A stretch of 7,872 bases of DNA from Anaerolineae bacterium (lineage in GTDB: Bacteria; Chloroflexota; Anaerolineae; SpSt-313). Under the pieces are notes generated by a model that was not told where the DNA came from, did no database searches, and saw nothing but the letters and a program-made list of their open reading frames with translations. Below, in pieces: positions 5,903-7,872 of this stretch. The DNA lies in contig JAIMBM010000127.1 of assembly GCA_023511475.1 (NCBI GenBank), forward strand, positions 1 to 7,872, read 5' to 3'. A program made the position numbers and the translations under genes. Position 1 is the first letter of the stretch. The number at the start of each line of letters is the position of its first letter.

Positions 5903-7390
5903 TCAGAGACGGAACGTGGCCTGGCCGCGGGGAAGGAGTACCGTGAAGGTGCTGCCTTCCCCGAGGCGACTCTTCACCTCGACTCGCCCTTTGTAGAACT
6001 CGACGGTCCTCCGGACGATGGAGAGCCCGAGGCCGGTGCCGGGGATCGAGGCGGTCTCGGGCCTCTTGACCCGGTAGAACTCGCCGAACAGGCGCGGCAG
6101 GGCCTCCTTGGGGATGCCTATGCCCGTATCGACGACGTCGAGGCGGGCGTAGTAGCCCTCGTCGCGGGCGCGGAGCGTTACCATCCCCCCTGGCCGGTTG
6201 TACTTGATGCCGTTATTGACCAGGTTGCTGAGGACCCGGACGAGGTCGTCGCGGTCCATCTCGACCGTGAGTCCCTCAGGCGGAGCCTCGATCCGGAGCG
6301 ACACCTGCCGCGCGTCGGCCTCCATCTGTGAGAGGGCAACTACCTCCCGCATGACCTCGCACACGTCGAGGGTGACAATCTGCCGCTCGACCCGGCCGCT
6401 CTCCAGCCGCGACACATCGAGCAGGTCATCCACGAGGTTCACGAGGGCGGTGAGCCGCTGGCTGCACCGCTCGAGAATCCCCCGCTGCTGGTCGGTCAGC
6501 TCGCCAGCAAAGCCCCCAAGCAGCGTGTCTATGTAGGTCTGCACAGCCGCGAGGGGCGTGCGCAGTTCGTGGGAGGTCATGGAGACGAACTGGCTCTTGA
6601 GCTCGTCCAGCGCCTTGGCTGCAGTAATGTCGCGCAGCAGGGTCACGGTGCCGAGGCGCTCCTGCCGCTGATCGAACACCGGCGCCACGCTGGCAAGGAG
6701 GGTGAGCCCGTTCCGGCTCACCTCTCGCGCGACGCTTGCCGGGCGGCCCTGGGCATCCTGCGGCCCCTCGGCGATGAGCTGGGCCAGCCGGGGGTCCGGC
6801 AACAGGCCGGCGACGTCGGTGCCGATGGGGGGTGGCTCGGGCAGGCCGAGGAGGTGCAGCGCCGCCGGGTTGAAGAGGGCCAGCCTGCCCTCGCGGTTGG
6901 CCACGAGCACGCCGTCGGAGAGGCTATCCAGCACGGTGCGGAGGCGTGAGCGCTCCTCGGCCAGGAGCATAAGGTCGCGCTCGCGCTCCTCGCGCAGACG
7001 GCGCATGTCCAGCACGAGCCGCCGGCGCTCCATGGCCTGGCGCACGGCGAGGAGAAGCTCGTCGGAGGTGAAGGGCTTGGGGAGCAGGTCATAGGCGCCG
7101 CGTTTGGTGGCCTGTATGGCGGTTTCGAGGGTGGCATAGCCGGTGATCACCAGGCACACGAGGTCTGGGTCAAGGTTCTGGATGTGCTCAAGCAGCTGGA
7201 GGCCATCGAGGCCGGGCAGGCGGATATCGACAAGGGCGAGGTCCCAGCCGCCCTCCTGCAGGCGCCGCCAGCCCTCCTCGCCGTCGGCAGCGACGTCGAC
7301 CTGATAGCCGACGGCCGAGAGCGCCCTGCGGCATCCCTCGCGCATGCCTGGCTCATCGTCAATGACCAGAATCCGCCCGGTTTCGCTCAT
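5903..7390 (-). CDS. Soluble hybrid sensor histidine kinase (REC-PAS-HisKA-HATPase)
   Basis: This 495-residue kinase has its receiver at the N-terminus. Residues 1-120 are an NtrC-like receiver with D11-D12, phospho-acceptor D55 (VDIRLPG), T83 and K105. Residues 118-152 are a charged, heptad-like signalling helix. Residues 150-255 are a PAS domain. The HisKA box at 264-330 has phospho-acceptor H274 (SHELRTPL). The HATPase domain has the N box around N393, the G1 box DTGIGI (421-426) and the G2 box GTGLGLSIV (451-459). No membrane segment is visible, so it senses a cytosolic cue; the PAS has no obvious haem or flavin signature. The start ATG at 7390 follows GGAG after 6 bases; an in-frame ATG at 7423 is a weaker alternative. 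It converges on the second regulator, with stops 15 bases apart. Regulation of the hydrogenase by this kinase is inferred from position only. Confidence 0.93.
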   Translation of the reverse strand: MSETGRILVIDDEPGMREGCRRALSAVGYQVDVAADGEEGWRRLQEGGWDLALVDIRLPGLDGLQLLEHIQNLDPDLVCLVITGYATLETAIQATKRGAYDLLPKPFTSDELLLAVRQAMERRRLVLDMRRLREERERDLMLLAEERSRLRTVLDSLSDGVLVANREGRLALFNPAALHLLGLPEPPPIGTDVAGLLPDPRLAQLIAEGPQDAQGRPASVAREVSRNGLTLLASVAPVFDQRQERLGTVTLLRDITAAKALDELKSQFVSMTSHELRTPLAAVQTYIDTLLGGFAGELTDQQRGILERCSQRLTALVNLVDDLLDVSRLESGRVERQIVTLDVCEVMREVVALSQMEADARQVSLRIEAPPEGLTVEMDRDDLVRVLSNLVNNGIKYNRPGGMVTLRARDEGYYARLDVVDTGIGIPKEALPRLFGEFYRVKRPETASIPGTGLGLSIVRRTVEFYKGRVEVKSRLGEGSTFTVLLPRGQATFRL

Positions 7391-7604
7391 GACACTCTCC
7401 ACAACAGGGTCGCTGGGCACCATCCCGCACGCCTTTTCACGATATCGAGGGGCGCCTTCTGACCGGACCGTTTCCCTATCCCCCGCCCCCGTAGGCACTA
7501 ACTTTAGGAGCCGCGCTCCCGTCGATCTGACCCGACCAAGCCCGGTAGCGGGCCCTGTGCGCGGCCTGCTGTCTTGTACCGTCGCCCCATCACCCTGGGG
7601 CATT

Positions 7605-7633
7605 CCCCGCTTTGCCCTATGGGCAAAGCGGGG
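7605..7633. repeat. 13-bp perfect inverted repeat
   Basis: CCCCGCTTTGCCC (7605-7617) and GGGCAAAGCGGGG (7621-7633) are exact inverse copies around the 3-base loop TAT. No T-run follows on either strand, so an intrinsic terminator is possible but not typical. It might end a plus-strand or minus-strand transcript, or be part of a dispersed palindromic element. Confidence 0.7.
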
Positions 7634-7652
7634 TTAAGCCCCCTGCCCCCTT

Positions 7653-7687
7653 CCCCGCGGCCGCGGGGGCGGGGCGGGGGGTGGGGG
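7653..7687 (+). other. Palindrome next to a G-quadruplex-type motif
   Basis: A 16-base perfect palindrome (CCCCGCGGCCGCGGGG, 7653-7668) runs directly into four G-runs of 5, 4, 6 and 5 bases separated by single bases C, C and T (7665-7687). G-runs with one-base loops are the most stable class of potential intramolecular quadruplex. It lies about 275 bases upstream of the kinase start, with the G-rich strand being the plus strand, so it would be in the template if the kinase transcript began further out. Confidence 0.55.
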
Positions 7688-7872
7688 CCAAGTCGGCGCA
7701 ACGCCGACCCCAACGGGCGGAGCTTGCAGCAGCCTGCCTCCGCGCGGCGCGCGGAGCAGAGCCTGAACACATACCCTGGAGTTTGGCCTTTTCCGGTCCT
7801 CGCCCCTCACCACTGGCTCTATCGCTCCTCAGCGGTCGTGTGGCGCGCCTGGCGCGGTAACGCCCCCACCCC

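Larger units (their letters stand above)
7507..7756. repeat. Cluster of seven perfect hairpins/palindromes
   Basis: Seven self-complementary elements follow one another. They are 7507-7519 (5 bp, loop CGC), 7540-7553 (5 bp, loop GTAG), 7584-7601 (6 bp), 7605-7633 (13 bp, loop TAT), 7653-7668 (16-base palindrome), 7692-7708 (7 bp, loop CAA) and 7738-7756 (8 bp, loop GGC). The 5-bp ones could be chance in GC-rich DNA; the longer ones are less likely to be. The whole looks like a GC-rich intergenic palindromic repeat or a structured 5' leader of the kinase transcript; which one cannot be decided here. Confidence 0.5.
7391..7872. other. Non-coding region upstream of the kinase
   Basis: No gene is supported in these 482 bases. 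Open frames exist on both strands, but they are Arg/Pro/Gly/Ala-rich and run through palindromes. Bases 7391-7506 should hold the kinase promoter, yet I find no convincing -35/-10 pair on the minus strand. Bases 7507-7756 carry a series of perfect hairpins and palindromes together with a four-run G-tract. The last hundred bases show nothing specific beyond an 8-base GGCGCGCC palindrome at 7842-7849. Confidence 0.5.

Noticed and set aside
7391..7603. 71-residue N-terminal extension of the kinase to 7603
   Set aside because: The extension crosses hairpin DNA, has no domain, and the receiver begins right after ATG 7390, which has a ribosome binding site.
7504..7860. Small open frames on both strands in the right flank (7504-7770 minus, 7612-7860 plus)
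   Set aside because: They translate palindromic GC-rich repeat DNA into Arg/Pro/Gly/Ala-rich peptides; no ribosome binding site or family.
1..7872. CRISPR array, tRNA, rRNA, insertion sequence or transposase
   Set aside because: No regularly spaced repeats, cloverleaf, rRNA segment or transposase motif could be found on either strand.

Overview
The window is a compact, GC-rich bacterial segment built around a four-subunit cytoplasmic [NiFe] hydrogenase of the group 3b (sulfhydrogenase / NADP-linked) type. Gene order is beta-gamma-delta-alpha, the same as hydBGDA of Pyrococcus furiosus. The protein style, the strong GC bias and GC-rich palindromic intergenic DNA would fit an uncultured bacterium such as a Chloroflexota (Anaerolineae-like) lineage. 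That placement is an inference from general character only; there is no marker gene in the window.

Layout, left to right. Bases 1-312 hold no convincing gene: an extreme G/C low-complexity edge (about 1-80), then unannotated DNA. A near-consensus sigma70-type promoter (313-341) drives a stand-alone receiver-domain response regulator (413-790). After a 184-base spacer with a bulged hairpin come hydB (975-2018), hydG (2020-2859), hydD (2859-3596), hydA (3593-4879) and a hydrogenase maturation endopeptidase (4876-5511). These are spaced by -4 to +1 bases, so they look translationally coupled. A second stand-alone response regulator (5477-5887) starts inside the end of the protease gene. Converging on it, only 15 bases away, is a soluble hybrid sensor kinase on the minus strand (5903-7390; receiver, signalling helix, PAS, HisKA, HATPase). 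Bases 7391-7872 are non-coding and carry a run of hairpins and palindromes plus a G-quadruplex-type motif.

How it fits together. HydD and HydA form the Ni-Fe catalytic dimer. HydB carries two 4Fe-4S clusters and HydG carries FAD, an NAD(P) site and a 2Fe-2S cluster, so electrons can pass between H2 and NAD(P)H. The protease trims the short tail of HydA after nickel insertion. The unusual part is the signalling layer. Two paralogous receiver-only regulators, sharing an atypical insertion that ends in a YLPVD motif, sit at the two ends of the operon, next to a cytosolic PAS sensor kinase. No DNA-binding output domain is present in the window. I infer that this is a phospho-signalling module tied to the hydrogenase, possibly acting by protein-protein contact rather than by transcription.
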